Assembly: GCA_028285105.1 (NCBI GenBank) | Contig: JANQQE010000013.1 | Location: 62,001-126,000, forward strand | Source: Alphaproteobacteria bacterium | GTDB lineage: Bacteria > Planctomycetota > Phycisphaerae > UBA1845 | Reading direction: 5' to 3' | Length of the DNA stretch: 64,000 nt | The notes under the pieces: generated by a model | The model's input: only the letters and a program-made list of their open reading frames with translations | Database searches by the model: none | What the model was told of the DNA's origin: nothing | Shown: positions 53,008 through 61,734 of the stretch, one piece after another | How positions within the stretch are numbered: position 1 is the stretch's first letter | How the letters are laid out: each line of letters opens with the position of its first letter | Program-made: the position numbers and the translations under genes

Positions 53008-54864
53008 CTACTTCTCGGCGAACAGGCTTTCGGGTGCTTCGGCCGTCGCGGCTTCTATTAGCCAACCTTCCAGCTTTTTGACGTCCTGACATCCGCGGAT
53101 CTTGTCGGTGGTCGCCGAATCGACGTTGAAACCTCGCCCTTGCAATAGCGTAATAACGCCGTCGGCGAGGCTGGTTCTTTTCATCTCGTCGGCTTGTTCC
53201 TTGGCTGCCTTTGCTTCCTCCTCAGCTTTGAGCTTCTTCATCACCAGATGACCACCCGTCGCCTTGGCCACCTTCTCGTACCACGAATCGGGATAACCGG
53301 GATGGGTCACGTTACCGTGTTCGTCCTTTACATTCCCGTCGAGATACTTAAAGAGCAATTCCTCGCCCAACTTGCGCCAGCGCTTCACCGTGGCGTCGCC
53401 CGCATTGCATGAATAATCCGTCAGGTAATCAACGGCCAACCGTGGCGATTTCTCGTAAAGCGCCTTGGCAGCCGAATCGATCGCCGGTTGGTCCGCAAGG
53501 AAACGCCCCTCCAACTCACGCTGCACGAGTTGCACGTCCTTGATCATGTCGCTGTAGCGCAAGTACGAATAATTCGAGACATGGTTGAACACCCAAAACG
53601 CCGAATCCCAGGTGAACTCCTGAAACGATCCTGTCCCGACTGCGAACGAATGAGGCACGCGGCTGATCCCGCAGTACATCGGAACATACACCGTGCTATA
53701 CGTGTCATCGACGCCGAACCAGAGTATCCCTCCAACCGGATCGGGCAGCCATGACCGCGACTGCGACACGAACGAAAAACCGGTCTGCTGGGTGGACGTT
53801 GCCCGCTCGTTAAAAAACTCTTCGCCCTCATGCTTCCAGGTCAGTGGTCGCCAGCGATACGGCAACTCATAAGGCCCCGCACCAATGTCCTGCGTCATGT
53901 CCAGTTCGGTGCCCTCGAAATGGTCGCGCATGAATTCCATGACATCATGCACACTCAGTTTGCGATCGGGCTTGATCCAAAGCGGAATCGGTTCCGCCCC
54001 TTCAACTCCGGTGACCCAGTCGGCCGAAATCTTGTTTGAAGGAGCAGCCCGCCGATACATGCACCAGACGCGGGCATCGCAAAACCGCACCGCACCGTAA
54101 TCCGGCGGCGCGTAGGCATCGGCGAAACTGAATTCAGCATCGGAGCCGCTGTAGAATCCCTGATCGCGGGCGAACGAAATCACGTCCGGGGCATACAAGG
54201 TGTTCGGATCGTTGAGCGGAAACTGTCTGATTCGCGAGGCATTCGCATGGCCAGAAATATACCCATCTGGAATCTTCCGCGCCACCCACACCGCTCCCCG
54301 TTTGCTGCTGTCTTCACCGCTCGGACCCTTACCGATGATTTCGAAAAGCCAAACCTCGTTCGGGTCGGAAATCGACATCGACTCGCCGCTGCTGTAATAC
54401 CCGTATTCCGTGACGAGTTCGGTCATCACCTTGATGGCTTCGCGAGCGGTCTTGGCGCGCTGCAAGGTGATGTAAATCAAACTGCCGTAATCGATGATGC
54501 CGTTGGGATCGGAAAGCTCTTTTCGACCGCCCCACGTCGTTTCGCCGATTGCAAGCTGATGCTCGTTCATGTTACCGACGACGGTGTACGTATCGAGAGC
54601 CTGTTTGATCTCGCCAAGATACTTGCCAGTATCCCACTCATAAACCTTGAGCATTTCGCCGGGCATGTGACGGGCAGCTGGCGTGTGATAAAGCTCGCCA
54701 TAAAGCACGTGGGCGTCGGCTGCGTAGGTGACCATGGTCGAACCGTCCACCGACGCGCCCTTGGTGATCAGGAAATTCGTGCATGCTGCAACAGGAACAG
54801 TTGCGCAAGTCACCATCACCATCGCGATCAACGCCAACACCACGCTCTTCATTCCAACTCTCAT
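53008..54864 (-). CDS. Secreted C69-family dipeptidase
   Basis: An N-terminal-nucleophile peptidase of the C69 (dipeptidase A/U34) family, exported. The 618-residue protein has a signal peptide ending VPVAA directly before the catalytic Cys in CTNFLITKGAS, so cleavage would expose the nucleophile. Family stretches include DGSTMVTYAADAH, IGETTWGGRKEL, GIIDYGSLIYITLQRAKTAREAI and SISDPNEVWLFEIIG. The C-terminal ~90 residues are helical, with a Lys/Glu-rich segment. The ATG at 54864 follows GGAGAAGGA. Confidence 0.9.
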   Translation of the reverse strand: MRVGMKSVVLALIAMVMVTCATVPVAACTNFLITKGASVDGSTMVTYAADAHVLYGELYHTPAARHMPGEMLKVYEWDTGKYLGEIKQALDTYTVVGNMNEHQLAIGETTWGGRKELSDPNGIIDYGSLIYITLQRAKTAREAIKVMTELVTEYGYYSSGESMSISDPNEVWLFEIIGKGPSGEDSSKRGAVWVARKIPDGYISGHANASRIRQFPLNDPNTLYAPDVISFARDQGFYSGSDAEFSFADAYAPPDYGAVRFCDARVWCMYRRAAPSNKISADWVTGVEGAEPIPLWIKPDRKLSVHDVMEFMRDHFEGTELDMTQDIGAGPYELPYRWRPLTWKHEGEEFFNERATSTQQTGFSFVSQSRSWLPDPVGGILWFGVDDTYSTVYVPMYCGISRVPHSFAVGTGSFQEFTWDSAFWVFNHVSNYSYLRYSDMIKDVQLVQRELEGRFLADQPAIDSAAKALYEKSPRLAVDYLTDYSCNAGDATVKRWRKLGEELLFKYLDGNVKDEHGNVTHPGYPDSWYEKVAKATGGHLVMKKLKAEEEAKAAKEQADEMKRTSLADGVITLLQGRGFNVDSATTDKIRGCQDVKKLEGWLIEAATAEAPESLFAEK

Positions 54865-54985
54865 TATTCCTTCTCCAATTTTGCAACAAACAGCCCGGTG
54901 GTCCTTGGGGACAGTGACAAGTCAACCTTATAATGATAATGCTCGATGGGAATACTGTAGCGGAATACGGAATGGCGGTGCAAAT

Positions 54986-55423
54986 TTACACGCCGATATC
55001 TTCATTCCATAGCGTGGGGTGGGCTTCGATGAAATCGCGCATCAGCTGAATGCATCGCTCATCGTTGGCAATCACCAGTTCGACCCCGCGAGACCGAACG
55101 TAGTCTTCCGGCCCTTGAAATGTCATGTTTTCGCCGATGACTACCTTGGGAATTTTATAAAGCAATGCCGTCCCGCTGCACATGTCGCACGGCGAAAGCG
55201 TCGAATACAAGACCGACCGGGAATACTCCGAAGCCGTAAGCCGACCTGCATTTTCGAGACAGTCCATCTCGGCGTGGAGGATCGCACTGCCCTTCTGAAC
55301 ACGTCGATTGTGACCTCGACCGACAATCTTACCATCGATCGCCAGTACCGAACCGATCGGAATACCCCCTTCAGAAAGACCAGCCCGAGCCTCTTCCAAC
55401 GCTGCATCCAAAAATGCGTCCAT
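54986..55423 (-). CDS. Cytosine deaminase, yeast Fcy1 type
   Basis: A zinc enzyme of the cytidine/deoxycytidylate deaminase fold that converts cytosine to uracil. The 145-residue protein matches yeast cytosine deaminase closely. Zinc site H50-A-E52 (ILHAEMDCLENAGRL) and C79, C82 (LSPCDMCSG) align with yeast H62/E64/C91/C94. N39 (GRGHNRR) aligns with N51, and W139 and D142 of the end LWNEDIG align with the substrate-binding W152 and D155. TadA-like RNA deaminase or guanine deaminase are less likely. It feeds uracil into the pathway genes nearby. The ATG at 55423 is preferred over a GTG at 55438. Confidence 0.9.
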   Translation of the reverse strand: MDAFLDAALEEARAGLSEGGIPIGSVLAIDGKIVGRGHNRRVQKGSAILHAEMDCLENAGRLTASEYSRSVLYSTLSPCDMCSGTALLYKIPKVVIGENMTFQGPEDYVRSRGVELVIANDERCIQLMRDFIEAHPTLWNEDIGV

Positions 55424-55511
55424 CGCATGCCCCCACACTCAAGCGTCAATGAAAAGCGACCGGGAATGGTGTCAATTGACCACAGATTCTCGAGTCAATG
55501 GACTGCGGCAT

Positions 55512-56696
55512 CTAGTCCTGGTAACGGTCGTAACTGCTGCGCGTCGATCCGGATTCGCGACTCCGAGCCACACCATCACCGCTCTGCTCGGTGCGCCATC
55601 CGCCGTTGCGCTCGCTGCTCCATTGCGTGCTGCGTTCCGTCCGTGATGTCGGCTGACCGTTGGCAGAGCGATCGTAGCCGGTCGAACGACGTTCATAACT
55701 TGGTTGGTCGTATCCGTCCTGATCGTACGAATCCCGCTCATACGTGTTGGAATCGTAGCTCTTCTGGTCGTACGAATCGCGATCGTAACTCTGTCGATCG
55801 CCGGCATTACGCGCTTCGCGCTTTTCGCTGCCCGGTTCGCGCGTGTACAGGTATGGATCTTCACCCATGTTGCTGCCTTCGGTCAATTCGTAGATGCGCT
55901 TGCTGGCGAATGCCGTGTTCGACTTGTTGGTCGTCTCTTCCTTCAAGACCTGTTGGTACAATTCCAATGCCCGGGCGCGATCGTGTAATCTGAAATCGCT
56001 GACGACGGCTGACTGAAACAACACCGGGTGCGGCGTGCTTGGATCCCATTCGCGGGCTCGGCTGTACCATTGAAGTGCCAACCGATCCTGATTCTGATAA
56101 TACTCTTTCAGAATTTCGCCACACTGAAACGCCGCATCGTCGATCTTGTCGCTGTCGGGATACCGGGTGATCATCTGCGTAAACGTTTCGAGCGCTTCGT
56201 GCATGTAGTCCTTGCGATACACCACCGGAAGTTTGTGCCCACCGCGACGCATCAACATCACGCCGTCGTCATACATGCGGTCGGCTTCTGCAATGGAGCG
56301 CGACGGTCGCAAGTCCTCTGCAGGCACCTCTGCCGACAAAATGTAGCGGAACGGTTTGACATGCGCGAGTTCGTCCAACTCCGTCTCTGCCCACTGCATC
56401 TTGTTGAAATATCCGCGCCGCTCGTAGAAATCGCGCAGCGCATCGAGCGACCGCTTGTAGACCGCGCGGTTGGCCAAGACCTGCTCCACCATGTCCACTT
56501 CGTTGCCGTCGATGATGACGATGTCGGGTATTTCGACTCCTTCAGGGCGGTCGAAACTCGTCAGCGGCGCGTCGCGATGCTGGCGGTCGGCAAAAAGTCC
56601 GTCGATGTTGCAGCCGCTGGCGGAAATCAGAAGAACGGGTAGGAGCAAAACGCCCAGTAATACTCGGTGCAATACGCAATGGGTGAATCGTGACAT
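55512..56696 (-). CDS. Lipoprotein with helical-repeat domain and Tyr-Asp-rich tail
   Basis: Function unknown. The 394-residue protein has a signal peptide ending ISASGC, a lipobox. The body is alpha-helical with TPR-like pairs (EALETFTQMITRYPDSDKIDDAAFQCGEILKEYY in two parts, RALELYQQVLKEETTN). The last ~95 residues are low complexity, built on repeats of the type S/T-Y-D/E-x-x (DSYDQKSYDSNTYERDSYDQ) and then Ser/Arg/Gly. Planctomycete proteins related to outer-membrane assembly (BamD-like) have similar helical parts, but the tail is unusual. The ATG at 56696 has AAGGAG upstream. Confidence 0.7.
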   Translation of the reverse strand: MSRFTHCVLHRVLLGVLLLPVLLISASGCNIDGLFADRQHRDAPLTSFDRPEGVEIPDIVIIDGNEVDMVEQVLANRAVYKRSLDALRDFYERRGYFNKMQWAETELDELAHVKPFRYILSAEVPAEDLRPSRSIAEADRMYDDGVMLMRRGGHKLPVVYRKDYMHEALETFTQMITRYPDSDKIDDAAFQCGEILKEYYQNQDRLALQWYSRAREWDPSTPHPVLFQSAVVSDFRLHDRARALELYQQVLKEETTNKSNTAFASKRIYELTEGSNMGEDPYLYTREPGSEKREARNAGDRQSYDRDSYDQKSYDSNTYERDSYDQDGYDQPSYERRSTGYDRSANGQPTSRTERSTQWSSERNGGWRTEQSGDGVARSRESGSTRSSYDRYQD

Positions 56697-56837
56697 GTGC
56701 CACTCCTTGGCGATGTAGACCATGATGGTCGCGGGCGCAACCCGACGACATGGTTCAAAGATTGAATTCCTTTCCAATCTTTCCCCATTTAACATCGAAC
56801 CGACGATTCGGTCAAGAAAATCCGCTTCGTATATCGG

Positions 56838-57572
56838 CTACCACTGCGCATCTTCAAAAGCGCCGAATTTGGGAACCGATTTGGCCGGTCGTGATTTGAT
56901 GATAGCGTTGGCCAATGCGATATCGGATTTGGTTGTGATTTTAAGGTTGGTGCGGTCGCATTCGACGATGGTCACCGGGATGCCCAAGTGTTCTGCCAGA
57001 GCAGCATCATCGGTGATGGTGCTGACGTCATCGGGTTTTTGGCCGAATGCTTTTTCCAGAATGTCGCGACGAAAGACCTGCGGGGTTTGGGCTTCATAGA
57101 GATTGTCGCGCGGAACCGTTTCTTCGATGACCTTCTCTGATGTCGCCCGTTTGATCGTTCCAACCAGAGGCGCCGCCAGAATCGCTGCGCCGCTTTTTTT
57201 GGCTTCGGCTAGGACGGCATCGATCATTTCATCGCTGACGCACGGTCTTGCCGCATCGTGAACCGCAACCATCTCTGCATCTTCAGGAACCGCCTTGAAA
57301 CCGGCTTCGACCGATTCGACGCGCTCCGCCCCACCCTCGACCAGCGTCACACCCATGAACCCGAGGTTCGGACCGAACTTCTGTTTGAATTCCTCAACAT
57401 CGTCAGCCACCACCACCAGAATCGTCTTGCACACGTCGTCGCGATTGATGAATTTTTCGAGCGTTCGCAGGAACACCGGTCGGCCATCAAGCTTCGCAAG
57501 CGTCTTTCGCTCGTCGTTTCCAAAACGCTCACCTTTGCCAGCCGCCGCAACGATCACCGCCACCTTCGACAT
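56838..57572 (-). CDS. ispD: 2-C-methyl-D-erythritol 4-phosphate cytidylyltransferase IspD
   Basis: The third step of the MEP isoprenoid pathway, joining MEP and CTP to give CDP-ME. The 244-residue protein has the nucleotide-binding start VAVIVAAAGKGERFG, then VAVHDAARPCVS and the C-terminal ITDDAALAEHLG followed by NLKITTKSDIALA, all typical of IspD. The ATG at 57572 follows GGGAGA and aligns with the family N-terminus; the longer frame was rejected. It is 60 bases after the PIN/TRAM gene, an association seen in Firmicutes (yacL-ispD). Confidence 0.94.
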   Translation of the reverse strand: MSKVAVIVAAAGKGERFGNDERKTLAKLDGRPVFLRTLEKFINRDDVCKTILVVVADDVEEFKQKFGPNLGFMGVTLVEGGAERVESVEAGFKAVPEDAEMVAVHDAARPCVSDEMIDAVLAEAKKSGAAILAAPLVGTIKRATSEKVIEETVPRDNLYEAQTPQVFRRDILEKAFGQKPDDVSTITDDAALAEHLGIPVTIVECDRTNLKITTKSDIALANAIIKSRPAKSVPKFGAFEDAQW

Positions 57573-57632
57573 CGGTTCTGTCTCCCTTTGCTCATTCATC
57601 CCCATTCGCAGCATTCGTCATCACTGCAAATT

Positions 57633-58862
57633 CTACGTACGAGATTCGCGTTTGGGTTGATTTTTTTTGTCCTGTGCGGGCGATTGCGGTCGCCCCGCTT
57701 CGACCCGCCCGAATATCATGCGTCCCGCTGACGTTTGCAGCGCACTGGTCACGGCAATATCCACCATCTTCCCAATGGCATCCCGACCGCCCTCGACGAC
57801 GACCATCGTGCCATCTTCGAGGTAACCGACGCCCTGACCGGCTTCTTCGCCCGGGCGGATGATTTTGATCTTCATCTGCTCTCCCGGGAGGAACACCGGT
57901 TTGAGAGCGTTGGCGAGGTCGTTGATGTTGATAACCGTGATGCCGCGAAGTTGAGCAACCTTGTTCAGATTATAATCGTTTGTCGCGACCCGCCCGCCGA
58001 TATCGACTGCCAGTTCGACGAGCATTTCATCCACGGTGCGCTTGATGTCCTTGCGGGCCATCTCGACATCCATGATGCGGATGTCGATATCTTCTGCCGT
58101 CTGCATCTTGTTGAGGACGTCCAAGCCGCGCCGGCCCCGATTGCGCTTCAACCTGTCAGCGCTGTCAGAGATGAGCTGCAATTCCTGAAGGATGAATCGC
58201 GGGACGATCAATTCGGATTCGATCACATGGGTCGCGCAAATATCCGCGATCCGCCCATCGATAATCACCGAAGAATCCAGCAGCAGCGGACGATTGCCCT
58301 TGACGTCTTTCGCAAACTCCACGTATGGAATCACGAAGCGTACGTCATCTTTGGTCTGATAGATGAAGCTGACCGCCAGGTAGCAACAAACAACACCCAT
58401 GATGATTTTCAGCGTGCTGATGAACGGATGGTCGCGGTAACCGACGAACTGCTTGTCGGGCACTTTCTCGGTGACCAGAACGGACGTGCCCGTATCTTCG
58501 TCGACTCTTAAGAGGTCGCGATCGACCAGTACATCCGCGTAAACCTCTTGTCGCAATTCCGGCCACAACGCCTGAACGCCGAGGTCGATGATCATCGACA
58601 AGCCGTACGAAATGACCATCCCCACGATGACACCGAAAAACAATCCAGATATCGCAAGGAGCGATTTCTGCGAAATAAACGTGTCGACCGCAATGACCAA
58701 AAGGCCAATCAGCACGATGCCAATGAGAACCAGTTCCTTGTTGAGTTGCAGGACTCGTAGGGGACTGGCTTGATCGTCATCAGCGGCGATAAAACTCCAT
58801 GCTACAGCCACCACGATGAAAATAAACAACGCTCGTAAGACATGAAGGAACAAATCAACCAC
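57633..58862 (-). CDS. PIN/TRAM-domain membrane protein (YacL family)
   Basis: An integral membrane protein of about 409 residues with four N-terminal TM helices, a cytoplasmic linker, a PIN nuclease-type domain and a C-terminal TRAM domain. The PIN domain begins LLLDSSVIIDGRIADI and has conserved acidic residues (LQELQLISD, DIDIRIMD, VATNDYNLNKVA). TRAM reads KIKIIRPGEEAGQGVGYLEDGTMVVVEGG. It resembles Bacillus YacL, whose role is not settled. The start is uncertain: GTG at 58862 or TTG at 58853; the frame is open to 58976 but without family character. It is likely co-transcribed with ispD. Confidence 0.85.
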   Translation of the reverse strand: MVDLFLHVLRALFIFIVVAVAWSFIAADDDQASPLRVLQLNKELVLIGIVLIGLLVIAVDTFISQKSLLAISGLFFGVIVGMVISYGLSMIIDLGVQALWPELRQEVYADVLVDRDLLRVDEDTGTSVLVTEKVPDKQFVGYRDHPFISTLKIIMGVVCCYLAVSFIYQTKDDVRFVIPYVEFAKDVKGNRPLLLDSSVIIDGRIADICATHVIESELIVPRFILQELQLISDSADRLKRNRGRRGLDVLNKMQTAEDIDIRIMDVEMARKDIKRTVDEMLVELAVDIGGRVATNDYNLNKVAQLRGITVININDLANALKPVFLPGEQMKIKIIRPGEEAGQGVGYLEDGTMVVVEGGRDAIGKMVDIAVTSALQTSAGRMIFGRVEAGRPQSPAQDKKNQPKRESRT

Positions 58863-59141
58863 TCCACCGGTGGGACCGTTGCGATTTATCGAAACAGACG
58901 TGCTGCCCAACGAATTTCCGCGCCCAATGCAATTTACGCTCAGCATACTATATGGCCTAAGCCCCGTCATGGGCAATGGTTACGCAAAGATTGATGTCGA
59001 ATTTCGTCAACCGGTCAATCGATTTGCCCTGCCCATGCAGTACGCTAAGATCGTCGCCCACCCTGTGACGATTTACATTTTGAAATCGGTCACAGCTGAA
59101 TGTCTCGCACGATTGGGTTTACACAAATTGGGTTTGCACAG

Positions 59142-60488
59142 ATGAAGAAGATTCTGGTCCTCGGTGCCGGTCAAAGCTCACCGTTTCTAATTTCGTATCT
59201 GCTTGAACACGCAGAAGCCAACGGGTGGTTCGTGACGGTTGCAGACCGCGATGTTGACGTTGCAGCCCAGCGCGTCGCCGGTCACCCGCGTGGTGACGCC
59301 ATCGCGCTCAACGCCACCGACATGGCCATGCTGACCGCGCAAATCAAAAGATCCGACGTTGTCATCAACATGCTCGCCCCATCGTTTCAGCATCTCGTCG
59401 CGTGGGAATGCGTACAATATAAAACGCACATGATCTCCGCGTCATATCGCGATCAACGCGTCCGCGAATTGCACACCGATGCCCAGCGAGCCAACGTCTT
59501 GATCCTTTGCGAGTGCGGGCTCGATCCGGGCATCGACCACATGTCGTCGATGTCGCTGATCGCCGACGTGCGAGAACGCGGCGGCGTGGTCGAAGGTTTT
59601 GTCTCGTACGGCAGCGGTATTCCCGCCCCCGACTCACTTTCCAACCCGTTGAAGTACGCCATCACCTGGAACCCCCGAAACGTCGTGATGGCCGCCGAGC
59701 ATGGAGCCCAATACCTCAAGCACGGACAGATCAAAATCGTCCCGCACTGGCAGGTCTTCCGCCGCAGTTGGGTGGTCGAAGTTGAAGGCTTGGGCACGAT
59801 GGAAGCTTACCCCAACCGCGACTCGCTTTCCTACAAGAAGATTTACGGCCTCGACGATGCCAACACGATGATTCGCGGCACGCTGCGCTATCCAGGATGG
59901 AGCGAAACATGGCTGCAAATCGTAAGACTCGGCTTACCGAATGAAGAATTGCGCATCCCAAACCTGGCCAGCCGCACGTTCGCCGAAATCGTCGAGATGT
60001 TTCTCCCGCGAAACACATCGGGCGACAACCTGCCGCAGCGCGTCGCCAATCACCTGCAGATCAGCCCGACAGGCAGCATCATGGAAAAGTTCAAGTGGCT
60101 GGGATTGTTCTCGGAGGAACCAACAGGCATCGACGGCGAAACGTCGGCTGAAGTCTTGAGCCATCTGTTGCAAAAGAAGCTGACGCTGAGCGAAACCGAG
60201 CGCGACATGGTCGTACTCGTCCACGAACTGGAAGTCCGCTACCCCGAAGACAACAACCGTCGCGAAAAAGTCATCTCCACCCTCATCGAATACGGCGAAC
60301 CCAACCGCTTCACCGCAATGTCCAAAACAGTAGGCTTACCAGCCGCCATCGCCGCCAAGCTACTACTAACGGACGACCTGCCCATAACAGGCTCACACAT
60401 CCCAACGCACGCAGCAATCTACTCAGCAATACTAAGAGAACTAGCCGCCGCAGGCCTCGAATTCAAGAAAACGATAACCACAACGTAG
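59142..60488 (+). CDS. Saccharopine dehydrogenase-family protein (Lys9-like)
   Basis: A 448-residue NAD(P)-dependent oxidoreductase. The Rossmann fold starts MKKILVLGAGQSSPFL, followed by a typical VVINMLAPSFQHLVAWECV and the Lys9-family signature CECGLDPGIDHMSSM. The length and central LGTMEAYPNRDSLSY agree with glutamate-forming saccharopine reductase/dehydrogenase relatives that act in alpha-aminoadipate or carboxy-polyamine metabolism. Without neighbours of those pathways the substrate is open. The ATG at 59142 begins the Rossmann strand; an upstream in-frame start at 59100 is less likely. Confidence 0.85.
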   Translation: MKKILVLGAGQSSPFLISYLLEHAEANGWFVTVADRDVDVAAQRVAGHPRGDAIALNATDMAMLTAQIKRSDVVINMLAPSFQHLVAWECVQYKTHMISASYRDQRVRELHTDAQRANVLILCECGLDPGIDHMSSMSLIADVRERGGVVEGFVSYGSGIPAPDSLSNPLKYAITWNPRNVVMAAEHGAQYLKHGQIKIVPHWQVFRRSWVVEVEGLGTMEAYPNRDSLSYKKIYGLDDANTMIRGTLRYPGWSETWLQIVRLGLPNEELRIPNLASRTFAEIVEMFLPRNTSGDNLPQRVANHLQISPTGSIMEKFKWLGLFSEEPTGIDGETSAEVLSHLLQKKLTLSETERDMVVLVHELEVRYPEDNNRREKVISTLIEYGEPNRFTAMSKTVGLPAAIAAKLLLTDDLPITGSHIPTHAAIYSAILRELAAAGLEFKKTITTT

Positions 60489-60546
60489 TGTGCGTCCCGG
60501 ACGTACCTGCTACCTGTCTCTCGTTAGACTCAGTTAAATCGCTCGC

Positions 60547-61101
60547 TTAACTGTGTCCAGTCTTCACAAAGACCACGTTTGAAACATCATCGATAATAAC
60601 CACGCCGTAGTTTTGGTTTTTGTCCCAGGGAATTTCGAAAAGTCGGCCCCGCTCGCGAACGACCGGAGCCCACCATCGGATGCGCGTTCCATGTGTTGTT
60701 CCCGGTAAATAGGCCTCTGAATCCTCGAAGCCCAATGCGTCTCTCTGTTTTGTCGGTTTCGGATATTGGTTCTGAGAATCCAGATATTCGGGCGTGATTC
60801 CCTTAAGTCCGGGTGATCCAGCGATAAAAGTTTCGATGTCGTTGGAGTCCGCGTCAAACCGCAGGAAGAATTGCCTGGAGAACATGTTCCCAACCGTAGT
60901 GACTTCAACGTTCGTCGCCGATTCGGGCAAATCGGCCAGCCGTCCCGTCGCCAGTGTGCCCCGGATTTTGACGGCATCGCGATTGGACCAAGAGTACAGA
61001 GAAAACGCTCCAATAAACAGAATCGCAATCGTCCACGTGATTGCCTTCAAGGCCTTGCGAAACAATGTGATTCTGCGATTCTCGGTCGATTGAGCATCCA
61101 C
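60547..61101 (-). CDS. Membrane-anchored protein of unknown function
   Basis: Not recognised. The 184-residue protein starts, probably with GTG, with a basic N-terminus and one TM helix (about 20-40), then a soluble domain with strands such as FFLRFDADSNDIETFI, IRWWAPV and YGVVIIDDVSNVVFV. The Trp-rich GTRIRWWAP and the terminal strand give it the look of a real small domain. It is convergent with the saccharopine dehydrogenase-like gene. Confidence 0.6.
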   Translation of the reverse strand: MDAQSTENRRITLFRKALKAITWTIAILFIGAFSLYSWSNRDAVKIRGTLATGRLADLPESATNVEVTTVGNMFSRQFFLRFDADSNDIETFIAGSPGLKGITPEYLDSQNQYPKPTKQRDALGFEDSEAYLPGTTHGTRIRWWAPVVRERGRLFEIPWDKNQNYGVVIIDDVSNVVFVKTGHS

Positions 61102-61159
61102 AGGTCATTGGTCCTTAAATCAGCAGGCTTTGCGCATTGAAAACGCAACTGAATTAACA

Positions 61160-61182
61160 GGTGCGTCCAAGACGCACCCTAC
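61160..61182. repeat. Dispersed palindrome, GTAGGGT family (copy 4)
   Basis: GGTGCGTC-CAA-GACGCACC followed by CTAC; perfect arms and the same AACAGGTGCG...CGCACCCTAC frame as the copy at 37143. Confidence 0.6.
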
Positions 61183-61193
61183 ATCGCATGCTA

Positions 61194-61589
61194 TTAACCT
61201 TCGACTTTTTGATATCGCGGGTGCTTTCGCCGATGCGGAATCGCCACCACTTGCCACCGGTCTTCGTAGATGACGACGCCCGGATCGTTGGTCTTTTTCA
61301 TTCTTACAAGAACACCGTGCTGCTCCAGGAGCGCGGCGATGCTGCGGACTTTTTCAATCGCTCGCGCAGCGTTGGGCTTGAACCAACTGATCGCCCGCTG
61401 CGTGCCTTCATCGCGCAGGATGTCGGGCGAGATCAGGTGCATTTTCAGCCACGCCAACTCCTCGGCCAACCATTCCTCCTCATGCAATGCGAGCCCGCCC
61501 GATTTGCGAAGATCAAAAGCAGCTTGAAACACGCCGAGACAGGAGTCGGCTTCTTCGTTCTTTCTGAATGATTCGAAGCGAATGAACAT
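61194..61589 (-). CDS. Small protein of unknown function
   Basis: A 131-residue soluble protein, not assigned. It has a helix-rich centre (EEEWLAEELAWLKMHLI), then a helical ARAIEKVRSIAALLEQHGV and final strands VIYEDRWQVVAIPHRR. The composition and amphipathic pattern look like a genuine folded protein and the ATG is close to an AGGT. No membrane segment or motif was recognised. Confidence 0.62.
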   Translation of the reverse strand: MFIRFESFRKNEEADSCLGVFQAAFDLRKSGGLALHEEEWLAEELAWLKMHLISPDILRDEGTQRAISWFKPNAARAIEKVRSIAALLEQHGVLVRMKKTNDPGVVIYEDRWQVVAIPHRRKHPRYQKVEG

Positions 61590-61734
61590 ACCTAAGTATC
61601 AAAGGTCGAAACGACATATACATTTAAAGCGCTCGTTCGGCACAGCATGAATTGTTTTACTATACCGCTAACGCTATCGAATCTGATACACTTGACCACT
61701 ATTTTAGATGGCCATTGCCGGAAAGACTATAGAC

